A stretch of DNA of 64,000 nt, from NCBI RefSeq assembly GCF_016859285.1, contig NC_053417.1, positions 16,417,706-16,481,705 of the forward strand, given 5' to 3'. A model generated the notes under the pieces. It did no database searches and was not told the DNA's origin. It was given only the letters and a program-made list of their open reading frames with translations. The DNA comes from Xiphias gladius (Eukaryota > Chordata > Actinopteri > Istiophoriformes > Xiphiidae). This document shows, one piece after another, positions 1 through 11,700 of this stretch (positions within the stretch are counted from its first letter, which is position 1; every line of letters starts with the position of its first letter). A program made the position numbers and the translations under genes.

Positions 1-160
1 GGCTGCGTGAGTCAAAATCTCTTCTCTCTCTGTTTTGACATATGCTTTGTTCACCTGGAAGATAACTCTCCAAATCACATGCAATCACTGCAGCACCCTC
101 AACCAGCAAAAATGCCGCCAGTAACTGTGTGTTTTTGAATCATGCGCATCTGTTTTCTAG

Positions 161-3100
161 GAATAAACCCATCTCTGTGGGATAAAGAGGATGTTGCCCA
201 CTGGCTCCACTGGGCTCAGAAGGAGTACTCACTGCGCCGGCCAGAGAAGGGACACTTTGAGATGAACGGCCGAGCCCTGTGCCTGCTCACTAAGGAAGAC
301 TTCCGACGCCGCTGCCCCAGCTCAGGTAGGAATGAGTATGAATGCAAAAACGGAGCGTGCTGACTGGTATTGTGCCTGTGTTTTCATCTGCACTCCCTGG
401 TTTACTGTAGGTGATGTTCTGTATGAGATCCTTCAGTGTGTGAAACAACAAAGGAGGAGTGTTGTCTGTGACCCTCAAAACGCATCTCCCTCCCCGGCAA
501 ATGAACACAGCCAGAGTCAAGCCAGCTGCCGGATCCACAGGAGCAGTGTCCAAAAGCCCCAGCTTCCCACCGTCAATGACACCCCAGGTATTTCTGATCA
601 GTCACACTCAGAATCTGCTTTACTGACAAAGTATGTTGACACATAGAGGAAATGTGACTCCGATTCTCAGTAGAGCAAGGTGACTATATTTGTAATAGAA
701 AACTTACAGGGAACATTTGATCCATAAAAATAGAATAAAATGAGATAAAACAGAAATAAAATAAAAGATCAAACACAGAGCTATAGTGCTTTTACAGTGT
801 GGTAATAAGATGTCCCAAATTCAATAAAGGAACTAAAAGTTCAGTAGAGAAACCAAGTTTTTAGTTTAGAGTTTTTAGTCTAGATTCGAAAGTGGCAAAT
901 GTTGTGGCACATTTAAAACCATCTGGTAGCTGGCGCCATCTGTGTGCAGAATAATAGTTAAAACCACTTCCTAAAGATCTAAGGGGTATTCTTCAAGCAG
1001 ATCAGGAATATATATTTGATCCAACGTTGCTAAGTAATTTATAATTAATCAAATAATAATAATTAAACAAATATAATCAAATCTACACATACAGGTATTA
1101 TATACAGGCAAGATCTGGACAACAATCTATCCATATACAGAACAGGATTGTTTTGTACTGCATGCACAGGCTAGTTGTACAGAGTGTAGGGCAGTGCAAA
1201 GACAACACACACATAAATACACAGTGTCCACACACAGTTAATTGCTCGAGATTGTTGCGTATCAAATTAAACTTGTTTATACTGGTTATATTGTAGTTGC
1301 AGATACTTCCTGATCAGCCGCATGTACAAAAAACACCATGCAGGAATTCATTCTCTCCCCTGCTTTTGTTTTACTCCATCGACTTCTTATCCCTAGACTC
1401 AGAAGCCTGACCCTGATCAGTGCGTGCCTACCCTCCACCCATATGCAAGTCAAACTAAACTAAAATTTACTTTCCACTATAGTTTTTCTTGTTCATGTGA
1501 GGACCATCGCCTTTGTGTTGGATTTATTATTCATATTTAATGTGCTATGTTTTTATGTAAAAAAATGTATTTGCTTCTGCGCCCATCAGATACACGTAGA
1601 GGAGCAAAAAGTGCAGCATTTCCCTATAAAGTAGCAATAAATGGAAATACTTAAGTACTGGCACCTCAAAACTGTGCATACGTACAGTGCTTAAGTGAAA
1701 GTACTTTGTTATTTTCTATTGTTGAGGACATTTTGCCCTTCAGTAGAGGAACACAAGCACACACATTTCTTAATTGTTCCTACCACAAAAAGGTGCTTTC
1801 CATTATAGGAAGAAGGATGTGTGTGAGTCCAGAACAATCACTTTGTACTATCTACTGTAGTCAAGTAATAAAACAACCTCCTCAAGTTAAACATTGGATA
1901 AGCCTTTGCTACACCCCTTTGAAGCAGCTGTAAAATCACTTTTGCTTTCAGTTCAGCTTTTTCTCACACTTCCTCATATTTCTCTCTCACAGTTTGCGTC
2001 ACTTTCACCAATGCAGTGTCGGCAGCTATCGTAACCACTGTGAGCAGCCATCCACAGCCCAAGTTACCTCTCAGAGATTGTCCCTTGACCTTATACAGTT
2101 ACTCTGCTCCACTCACGCATATTAGTGGGTATATCAAACTACTATACCACAAATATAGTGGCCTACAGGTATAATGATTCACTGTGATGTCTGATTTTCT
2201 GGCCCTCTCCCTTTGTTGCTCTCTGTATCTTCCTCGCTCTCTCTTAGATGGATCAGCGGCTGTCTCTACATTGCCCCACAGCCAAATTCAGTGTCCTCCT
2301 CAAACAGAGAGCATCATCCAGGAACCCCTCAACCTGTCCAGTCGAGCGACATCAAGGAGCCAACTGCACAAAGCCAACGGCCGCATCCCAGGTACTGTTA
2401 TGTTAATTTATTAAGAGTTGTACTACAGTCTTCATTTGGAAAATATACAAAAATAAATGTATTTTGTCCCTAGAGAAGGTGCACAGATTAAAACTGGACT
2501 TCCTTTTTAAAACTGCATCAAGCAATTTTTGACCACTAAGGGGTAAAAAAAACTTTTGTCTGTCTGTTCTTTCTTTTACATACTATTAGCTTTTAGACAT
2601 GAGACATCCATAAGACTCAGAGCAACATATTTGTGCATGAATTGCTCTTCCCTACCATCTAAAGATGTAAAGTCTAATATTCAATATTCACTGACATATT
2701 CACTTTGCACACCCTGGCTTTACCTTGCCTAAGGAAAAAATATCTCTTTGGCTTTCTGTAACATTGTTCTTCAGCCACATTTTAACCTCTGCTGTCCTCC
2801 TTGCCACCTGAAACAATGAATGAACGTGGCTCTTACCTGCAAATCGATGTCAGACTGGGTGGGTGATTGAAATTAGTCATTTTATTCACTTGTAGTGTCT
2901 AAACGAGCTTTATAAGAGTGACAAGCTTCCAGATGCACACATGCTTAGATATGTACAAGGCTTTGAGATTGCGTTGTATTTGAAAATAATAAAAATCCCT
3001 TGCAAAATGGAAACTTAATAGAGCTTTAAGTAAGAATTATTGATCGTAGTCCTGTAAGTTTTGGCAATGTGTCTTTAGTTCTAAACCATATTGCTGCTTT

Positions 3101-3737
3101 AATCATTGCCAGAGTGCAGACTGCTGTGGGACTATGTGTATCAGCTACTGTGTGACGACCGTTACCAAGAATACATTCGATGGGAAGACCAGGACAACCT
3201 GGTGTTCCGGGTGGTCGACCCCAATGGACTGGCACGTCTCTGGGGAAACCACAAGGTGAGCACATACTGTAGGTCTGCGTGGTTCATCTGACGGGGCAGC
3301 TGGTCGTAATGGGTGTCACGCAGGCTCTTGATGATGTGTGATCTCTTTTTACAGAACCGAGACAATATGACTTACGAGAAGATGTCCCGTGCTTTGCGGC
3401 ACTATTACAAGCTCAACATCATCAAAAAGGAACGGGGACAAAAACTCCTCTTCAGGTTTCTGTCCCTTTCTCTTTCTCATTGACTGTCTGTCTTTTCCTC
3501 ACAGCAGCATGCAAATTCATTGTTATTGCCTCCTATCTGGCTCCCCTCAGGTTTCTGAAACTCCCAAACTCCTCGAAACAGCAGGCTGACCCCGCTGGGT
3601 CCCCAGAACACACTCCACCTTCGGATGGGGACTTTCCAGACAGCAGTCCTTCACATGAGTTCAGTGGGGACCATTTTGAGGTTTCCCCTGATCGTGCTTC
3701 TTCACAGCCTCCTCCAACTGGTGCTCCTGTGAGATAG
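161..3737 (+). CDS. etv7: etv7, ETS transcription factor (TEL2-like), 5' end outside window
   Basis: Sequence-specific nuclear transcription factor of the ETV6/ETV7 (TEL) group, which in known members represses through a polymerising Pointed (SAM/PNT) domain. Visible coding exons: 161-325 and 411-587 (Pointed domain; motifs [24 protein letters not shown]), 2248-2391 (linker with PLNLS), 3113-3255 and 3355-3455 (complete ETS domain: [41 protein letters not shown] with the two DNA-contacting arginines), and 3551-3737 (Ser/Pro-rich tail ending GAPVR, stop at 3735-3737). All junctions are GT-AG and phases join in frame. The PNT and ETS matches favour ETV7 over ETV6, as does adjacency to a pnpla1-like gene. 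Upstream exon(s), including the start codon, lie left of the window. Odd points: KKERGQ where I recall KKEPGQ in mammals, and a weak last donor (GTTTCT). I am confident of the family and fairly confident of etv7. Confidence 0.93.
588..2247 (+). other. etv7 intron after the Pointed-domain exons
   Basis: Intron of about 1.66 kb bounded by a GT donor after 587 and a pyrimidine-rich AG acceptor at 2246-2247. It is AT-rich and holds no convincing additional exon, RNA gene or recognisable transposon. Small open frames in it lack family signatures. Confidence 0.75.
2392..3112 (+). other. etv7 intron between linker and ETS-domain exons
   Basis: Intron of 721 bp joining the linker exon (ends 2391) to the first ETS exon (starts 3113). 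The codon for the Glu before CRLLW is split across it (G / AG). I see no other feature inside. Confidence 0.75.
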
Positions 3738-3839
3738 AAAAAAACTGCATTAGCTGTACCAAATACATTACAACAGCACAAATGATTACACAATAGAAAG
3801 GAGATTGTGCTGTATTTATTTTTGGTTTCAGAATCAGAA

Positions 3840-3845
3840 AATAAA
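3840..3845 (+). other. candidate etv7 polyadenylation signal (AATAAA)
   Basis: Canonical AATAAA about 100 nt after the etv7 stop codon. A second AATAAA lies at 4377-4382, so a short and a long 3' UTR are both possible. Assignment is by position only. Confidence 0.4.
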
Positions 3846-4376
3846 CCAGGCAGGTACAGGTTTGACAGAATTCACTGTTAGGTGTATTGTCAGGAATTTT
3901 TGCACTGTGAGATTGCTTTTCATTTTACTGTGATCAATGTATGTATTACTGTGATCAGATGAACACTAATAATAAGGGACAACGAAAAATGTGAAAGAAA
4001 TCACATCGATATTCAACCAGCTAAATAATCATCCGAACTTAAATTTCTCAGGCTTGCTCAACATAATTGCTGTTACAAATAATGCTCTTATTTTTCATAT
4101 ATTAAGTCTCGCAGCTAGGTGATGGGAATGACTACAAGGTTGTGTCAGTTTCTTAGCAGACTGTTCTTAGATAGAATGAGGCAGGAGTTATTATTCGTGT
4201 TCACACAAAAATAATGTGGTGCAGTTTGAAAGCCGGTTTGTACAAGTTCTTACAATAGTTTGCCCTTTATTAACCTGAAGGTATTTGTTTGTGTTGTTTG
4301 TTGTTAAAAAAAAAAAAAAAGTTAAAATTTGGGATCTGCCTTAGGCTAAACAATAGTGTTTTCTCCTGCTTTATAA

Positions 4377-4382
4377 AATAAA
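4377..4382 (+). other. second candidate etv7 polyadenylation signal (AATAAA)
   Basis: AATAAA about 640 nt past the etv7 stop, in AT-rich sequence after an A-run near 4305-4320. It would give a longer 3' UTR than the signal at 3840. Confidence 0.35.
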
Positions 4383-4938
4383 TATTTTGTATGTCATAGA
4401 AACGGAGTTTGGTCAGTTTTTTTACAAGTAGTCATTATCACTTTGGTGTCACCCTCAGTACCCAAATTTGATGAATACATTCACGTATAAAGTTTTTTTG
4501 AACAGGGCAATGTTCAGATTATTAAATTACGTTTAACATATATTGTATCGTTAATTTGTTGTTGAGATGAAAATTAGAATGGAATTTTGCCACCGTCTTG
4601 GTGCGGAGAGCTCCTGAGCTGGGCCGTAGTGCACAGACAACCAAAAAGGCAAGAACAGACGAGTCAAAACTAGACGGTTCCTTAACTAAAAAAGGCTTGT
4701 GTTTTTGGCTAAATGTATCACTTAATGCATTGGTAAGCTCATAAAATATAGGCAACATGTGAAGAAAACACAAACTTTCATTGTACTCCTTCTTGCCTAA
4801 TCCCCATGTCAAAACTGGCATCAGTACCTGCAGGGGGTGCTGTGGTGGCATAGTAACCAGTGGCTGAAATGCTGATACATAACTTTATCCCCAAGAAATT
4901 AAGACATTGTGTAATTATTTTACTTTATTTTTAAAATG

Positions 4939-5025
4939 TACTTTATTTCATCATATGAAACCGATGACTACTTCCACGGAAAGTTTTTTAAATTTACTTT
5001 ATTTCATCATATGAAACCGATGACT
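4939..5025. repeat. 31-bp perfect direct duplication
   Basis: The same 31-nt sequence (starts TACTTTATTTCATCATATGA, ends CCGATGACT) occurs at 4939-4969 and 4995-5025, an offset of 56 bp. Flanks outside the core are partly similar, so the duplicated unit may once have been longer. It lies between etv7 and pnpla1 and has no coding role that I can see. Confidence 0.85.
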
Positions 5026-5527
5026 TTGTGTTTTATTAATATAGGAAAAAATATATTTATTTTTTTTTCAGAAAAAATGGACAAAGTAGGATAAAGAAAA
5101 TGACCCAGAAGAGTCAGATGAAAATATTTATGTTTGTTCCCTTGATTAGGTAACAGACAAAAATACAAAACAAAACAAAAATAAAAAAATAAAAAAAGGT
5201 ACAGTTGAAAATTAAAGAAACTTAGATTTTCCTAAGTTAATAATTCTGTTGAAACTAATAACATTCCAAAATTCAAAGATTTATTTGGCACAGTCATATT
5301 TTCAATGTAGCTTAATAATTTGTGAGTATAGTGCTTAAATTGTCCTTTTGAAAACAGAAATCCTAAAAAAAATCTTTTCCTTCGAAGCTGTACTAAAAGC
5401 ACTAAAATAAAGGTCTTGTTAAAGTCAGTTTTTGTTTATGTGTACTTTCGTTGATTTGTATTTTTCATTAATCAATTCAGCATTTACAGAGATCTAGAGC
5501 TTTTTGTTTATTTAGCAGTAACTCCTA

Positions 5528-5652
5528 TTGAAGCCAGTCCCATTGAAGCCAGTTTGGTTTGCTTATATCAGAACTGGCTTCAATGGGAGCCATTCAGTTT
5601 GCTTATATCAGACTGGCTCCCATTGAAGCCAGTCTGATATAAGCAAACCAAA
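5528..5652. repeat. near-perfect long hairpin plus short direct repeats
   Basis: Arms 5553-5592 (40 nt) and 5614-5652 (39 nt) are reverse complements apart from one extra base (an A near 5573), around a 21-nt spacer (5593-5613). The spacer repeats GTTTGCTTATATCAGA from the left arm. Just before the left arm, CATTGAAGCCAGT-like units occur in tandem (about 5528-5552). No transposase or recognised terminal repeat family is evident. It lies about 260 bp upstream of the pnpla1 start codon. Confidence 0.85.
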
Positions 5653-5912
5653 ATAGTTTTATATTTAGGCCTAGAAACAGACAAAAGGTCATTGAGAGTG
5701 TTATATGTTTTATCACATGGGCATGACCAATATGGTATGTGTAAATGAGATTTGTTTAAAAAACCATCACCCACTTTTCACAGGATAACTTCTGTCAGCC
5801 TGCTTTAACTCAGTCTTCTGTCTAAAGAGAGTAGAAGTTGTGCCACAGCACAAATGCTTTTCAGCGTCTACAATTAAACAATTTAACAATTTCAACTGAA
5901 AAGCTCTAGAAA

Positions 5913-7523
5913 ATGGCTCTAGGAGTTTCCACTTGTCATTATGGTGAAGTTCCTCCGTCCATCTCCTTCTCTGGATCTGGATTCATGGCCACCTACCAGT
6001 TAGGGGTTGCCCAGTGCTTCCTAAATTATGCACCTTGGATACTTCGCACAGCACCTTGTGTTCTGGGTGCATCTGCTGGATCACTGGTAGCAGCTGCTGT
6101 GGTCTGTCGAATAAGCCTAAGTAAGTCACTTTATCATTTCTTCTAAATCTACCTGTTTTTTGAAAATATTATTTCTTACTCAAAGTTCTCTATTTTGCAG
6201 TTACCATTCTGGACGAGATGCTGCATTTTGCTAAACATATGAAGGCTTTTACACTCGGGCCTTTTAACCCCTCAGTCAATGTGTTCCACTGGTTAGAGTG
6301 TGTTTTACACAAATATCTTCCGTCTGATGCGCACCAACTGGCCAGTGGTCGTCTTGCTGTGGCTATGACCCGCCTGATTGATGGCAAGCACATTTTGATG
6401 TCTGAATTTCAGTCCAAAGAGGACGTAGTACAGGTGAGTTTGCACTACAGGTCCGCACCTTATTGATTCGTATGAACCCCATGCAGTTTGGAAACACTTG
6501 TAATTGATGTATTATGTCCTTAGGCTCTGCTATGTAGTTGCTTCGTGCCTGGGTACTGCGGTATCCTGCCTCCATCCTTCAAAGGAGTAGTGAGTGTTTG
6601 ATGCCCTTCTCACAGACTCACTTGGAGCACAATGTTTGATCTGTATCATAATATATGTTATCTTATCACTCAGCATTATTTAGATGGGGGTTTCAGCTGC
6701 ATGCAGCCTCTACTGCCTGTGCCCCGCAGTCATACCTTGACCGTGTCTCCGTTCTCTGGAGAGATTGACATCTGCCCCGCAGACACATCTTGCATGTGGA
6801 ACATGGTGGTTAGTGGAGCCACCCTGAAGGGCAACATGGCTAACAGCTTCAGGATCATCAATGCTCTTTACCCCATGGCTTCAGAGGTCAGACCCATTTT
6901 GTATCTCACTGAATGCTAAACTCTCCGTGTAAAAATTTTTGTTCTCAGTCTATTGTGTTGATGTTAATGAATCAGTGTGAACTAGGGGCACTTGTCCAAA
7001 AATCATGCTATGAAAAAGTCTCTGCAGGATAATTTTGTAACATGTAATTCTGTTTGTGTGTTGTTCTTTCTCTTTTTAGACTCTGGAACAAGCCTATTTC
7101 AGAGGCTACGAAGATGCCATTAATTTCCTTCTGCGCAATGGTGGGTCAAAATATAGGGGAGAATCACAGAATTCAAGACACTGTCAATTTTTTTTACGTA
7201 CAGACTCATTCTAATCTACTTTCTCTTATTTCTCTTTCATGCCCTTCCCTCATGTGCAGATCTCACCCCATATTTGATGATACACAAAGTATCCCCAGGG
7301 CCATTTAACTATGACCAAACTAAGACATGGATGCATCTGGAGACCACCATAGAGGAAGAGGAGGAGAAGGAGGTGGAAGAGGAGAAGGCTAAATTTACAT
7401 CTTTTATAGACAACAGACACATGCAGACGGGCAACTCTACTGAGCATGAATCAAATGGAAGTCATCCAATTAAAGAACCTCCTTTCCGCTTTGACATGGT
7501 AAAGAATGGTACGGCCGGCACTC

Positions 7524-7558
<35 letters not shown>

Positions 7559-8774
7559 CACTAAACAGACAGGGTTTTACAGCCTGCTCTGATTTCTGGT
7601 TTGGATGTACAGAAAAATTATTACATTAAATTATAATCTGTCTGCAGTTTATCAGATTAAGTTTGTAAATACAGATTCAGAAATCCACAACAGCAATCAG
7701 TTAACTACATTTAGTAGAGCAGCTTTTATCGCCACTATTATTTGTAAGTTCCAGTATGTCACGTTAATTTTGGTATATAGGCTGAAGCAAACCATTCAGA
7801 TTGTAACATTAACCATTGGTAAAAATTGCTTTTGTCAACATTTGTGTTTCAGTTCTGCTGGGAGATGTGGTGAGTTACCTGAGCATGTTTGGACTCCCTG
7901 CGAAGTTCCTATCGTACCTGCTCCTTCCTCTCATGCTGTCATTTTACGCCGTACTCCACAGTAGGCTGAGGTAATAAATACGCTGAAAATACAGTACATA
8001 ACACAGACAGGACTCTAAAAACTAATGAGGACACCACAGTTGTGTGCACTGAAACTTTCATGTCTACTTCTGTTCGTCACACATATTTGCAAATGGGCAA
8101 AATAACCTTTATTTTCCCTCAGATTTAAAGAAACAGTTTGATATTTTGGGAAAAAACATTATTTAACCGCTCTCCTACCTATCCAATAGATTTAAGGTTA
8201 GAGTGAGCAAACAGTTGAGCTTAGGACAAAGAAACAGGCATATAACACTTAAAGACAGATCTAAAGGCATCCATGAAACACTTTATGGGTGGTTTAGGTC
8301 ATGGCTAAGTTATGGTTATAGCTATGGTTTGATTATTCCCTTGTACAGAAAAACTAGCATCAAATTAGCAATTAGAAATGTGTTGTAATTCGACTTGGTG
8401 TATTTCAGTATGTCTTCTCTGTCTCCCCCAGATTGGAGTTGATAATCAGGCACACTCCAGAGTTCGTTTTCTGGGCCTGGCATAGCCTGAGACATTTTAT
8501 CTTCTTCTTTTTCAGCGTATTGGTCTGTAGCCTCAAGAAAAACATAAAGGACAGGTAAGACAGCATTGCATCCTTAATTCTGCTTTCAGAATTACATGTA
8601 CTTATTTTGATACCAATTTTAACTAAGATCAACTGTTTCATTCTCACCTCATCTCAACTGGACTTGATTGGACTCAGCTTGACTGGACTTGAATCATCTC
8701 TGTGTTTTAGGGTCACGCCCATCATCTTGTTGTTGCAATGGCTGAAAATTCAGGCACCATTTGAAGCTCTATGA
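5913..8774 (+). CDS. pnpla1: pnpla1-like patatin-domain phospholipase/acyltransferase
   Basis: Patatin-like serine lipid hydrolase/transacylase; mammalian PNPLA1 acts in epidermal omega-O-acylceramide synthesis at lipid droplets/ER (family knowledge). Nine exons join in frame: 5913-6120, 6201-6433, 6524-6589, 6674-6886, 7080-7140, 7260-7508, 7853-7970, 8432-8554 and 8711-8774, giving about 444 residues. Start: ATG in AAAATGG context with an in-frame TAG at 5907-5909. The patatin fold shows SISFSGSGF (16-24), nucleophile motif GASAG (52-56, Ser54), CSCFVPGYCG, and the catalytic Asp in LDGG (Asp173). That Ser/Asp numbering is one more than I recall for human PNPLA1 (53/172) and seven more than PNPLA2/3 (47/166). 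Also PFSGEIDICP and YFRGYEDA. After the domain come a Glu/Lys-rich stretch and two hydrophobic segments (exons 7 and 8). It is shorter than human PNPLA1 (532) and lacks an obvious Pro-rich tail. A pnpla2/3-like identity is less likely. Confidence 0.9.
7522..7561. repeat. (CA)n microsatellite in pnpla1 intron 6
   Basis: Two CA blocks separated by an AA interruption, starting 13 bp after the donor of exon 6. Length variation could affect that donor's surroundings but no coding frame is involved. Confidence 0.95.
8123..8180. repeat. possible degenerate teleost interspersed repeat in pnpla1 intron 7
   Basis: The string AAAGAAACAGTTTGATATTT with the following TTGGGAAAA resembles the start of a common fish repeat I recall (AACAGTTYGACATTTTGGGAAA). 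The right boundary cannot be placed by eye and no terminal repeats are visible. Confidence 0.3.
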
Positions 8775-11700
8775 GGACAGCGGTACATATGTTAAGCCTA
8801 ATGAATAGAATTGTCAACATTGCTTAATCTCTAAAATATTAACCAAATGTTTTACAGCCTATAATGATTTCTGTTTCCACCAAACAAAAAAAGTATGTTG
8901 ACAGAAGTGTTGATGTCAGTGGTTAGTCAGTTGACTTATGTGTTTTAAAAAAAGACAGTCACGAATCCCAGCATTTAAAAAAAAAAAAAGTGGAGCATCC
9001 CAGACAAAAAACACTTGTGTTTTGAGACTAGTTGCAAGTTTAGCTACAGGGCACTTCTTTAGAGTGTTCCTAATTTGATTTTCCCGAGAGGTGACAGCTA
9101 GTCCTGTGATATGCTATTTGAACACTACACTCTTTCACTCCTTGTCCCCTTGAATGTAAGCATTCACTACCTCATTATTACTGTACACTGATCCAAGGTC
9201 AAGCCTCAGCGTCCTTTGACATTTCCTCATTTCCATTTCAGAAATGGCTGCAGGAAAGTTTAGGAATTCTGACAAATGATGCCAATGCAATGTGCAACTA
9301 TGCACTATGACACTTTTGATGTTTTTTGGAGCAGAAATCATTGGCTTCCTTTGGCTCCATTGTAACATACTGTAACCAAGATAAAAGTGCTTTTGGAGTT
9401 CAGCTTCAAATGAATAAACGATGCTGCTCCTATTTGTCTTGTGCAATGTCTTTTTTATTGTTGCTGTTGATAGGTATTAACTACAAGCCTATGCCTGGTG
9501 CTGCTCTTAATTTGAGACACCATTAACTATCAGCTGGGACATCTTTTAGTAAACGTCTCTATCGAGATGCAGCCACATTTAGTTATAAACCACTGCTCTA
9601 CAGGGCCATCAAGCCTACAGTACATCAACTCTTTTAGGCCAACAAACATAACTCTAATATTGGTTTCATTATGACATATACTCAAACACCTGATCACATA
9701 CATAAGGCATCATCAGATCTAATTCAGATTTATTTTTATCATTTGGGATTGCATAAATATTGCAGTGGGGAGGGTATTGCAGTTTTTCCTAAGTTGAGGG
9801 GAGGGTCCAAAGAAAATATTAATAAGAATGAGGAGGGCCTTGCCTCTTTATGAAATGAAATGTACAATTCAGCCCCCCTCCCCGATCAACACAATCATTT
9901 TCGTACAGTCATTCATTTAAAGTGGCTTCCTCTTGATCCTGCTTCTTATTACTTACCATTTGCAATGAATAAACTCATTTCAGAATGAAAACACTGACTT
10001 TTGACACTAACTGTTGGACTGATGTGTTGTTTCATACGATACCTATGAGATGGAGCGTTGAGCAGTGTGGAGCATAGTACAGCTGGGGTGGGAATTAAAC
10101 ATTTGCTGTGATATCAGAAAGTCTAGCAGATCTCTCAGCCAACCCCGGCCTGGAGAGTACACCTCAAACAAACATAAAAACATTGATTTTCTTTGAACTC
10201 CTTGAACTAAAGAAACATTTCAGGAGTGAAGTCTTCAATCAGAATTTGAATCCAATGATTTTGATTAAATTTTGTACCTGTACCACCTTTGTACATGGTA
10301 CCTGCTGTCTTCACTGACTGCAATATACTTTTCATATTAAATTAATTACAATTTTAATTATAATTATAAAGCATAAACATGTTTTTGAGAAGATGATTTA
10401 CAATTAATGTAGATCATTCTGCATTTGTTTTGCATCAGCTTATTGCAAAGAGAATAGCTGACCACAATCCCATTACAGACACACTTTAAACAACATTATA
10501 GACAGAAGTATTTATCATAGATAGTAGAAAGATGACAGGCAATGAAGGAAGAGAAAGATGCAATATAGGTTCCCAGGCAGTCTTGAACCCAGGTTGTTGC
10601 TGTTTACAGTCAGTGTCTTAACCTTTAAACTGCACCACATACTCTCTTGTTAGGCCAATCCTCATTTCACACTCCTGCCTGAACGAGAATGCGTTGGCAC
10701 AGAGCTGAGAAAGACCATTTGATATCCATGTATGCTTTTCATACAGATGGCCTGTTACCTGTGGAGAGATCCTCTTATATAGGGAATTTGGATGGGTCAT
10801 ACGGATAATACACACATCTGCTGCTGTCCTACACCAGCCACTGATCCGGCCGGTCAGCTGGCAACCAGCTGGCTTTGTCAAGAGTGAGCGGAAACACAGT
10901 ATGGTGTCTGTAAAACTGAAACATGTAGGGGTTTGTACGTTCAGGAAATGCAGAAAAAGAGCAGATTAATTAAAAAAAGACAACATAGTTTAATTACCTC
11001 TCCTTTCCTCTCCTCTCCTCTCCTCTTTTGCAGTCACACCTTTTTAAGGAAATGACAGACATGACTAAAATTAGAGCACTAGCTGCTGCCTGTCTCTTTG
11101 GTGATGATACCTCTAAAAGTACATGACCTTTTCACTAATCCTTCTGACAACAGGGTGAACAGAGCGTATTTAGGTGATTTGATGGCACATGAGCAGGTTG
11201 ACATGTGACATGTGACTGTGGGCTGCTTTATGTGAGAGAGAGCAGAGGAGAGACAGACAGGGAGGCTGGCTGGTTTTATGCTGATAGAGTGTCATTACCT
11301 CACTGCTCCTGATCAATTGGAGCAGTGCGCAACAAGGTGAAGGAAGACCTTCGAGATGATGAAGAGTAGTTGTGACCTTTACCTCCTCATGACATACAGA
11401 AACTGTCTCCTTCTGACTGGGTCCTGCTCTTTTTTATTTTGTTCAAATCACACTCCCAGATAAATATGATAGAATATAAGGTTAAAGCAAAACAAAAAAA
11501 CAGTCAAAAATTGCTCTCTCAGTCAGATTTTGTAGTGTGTATATGTGTGTTTGCTTGTTTAAAAAATCCTGTGCTATCAGAAGACAAATGCCCAACGAGT
11601 CAGGTGGGGATGAGTGTGGGAGGGGTATTGTTTATGCCTGATTGGATCTAGTTTAACATGAGTGACAGACAAGAAAAAGAAATGGAGAGGAATTCGAAAA

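Noticed and set aside
10560-10640. A functional tRNA gene.
   Set aside because: Box A- and B-like words are present but no acceptor or anticodon stem forms; treated as a SINE relic.
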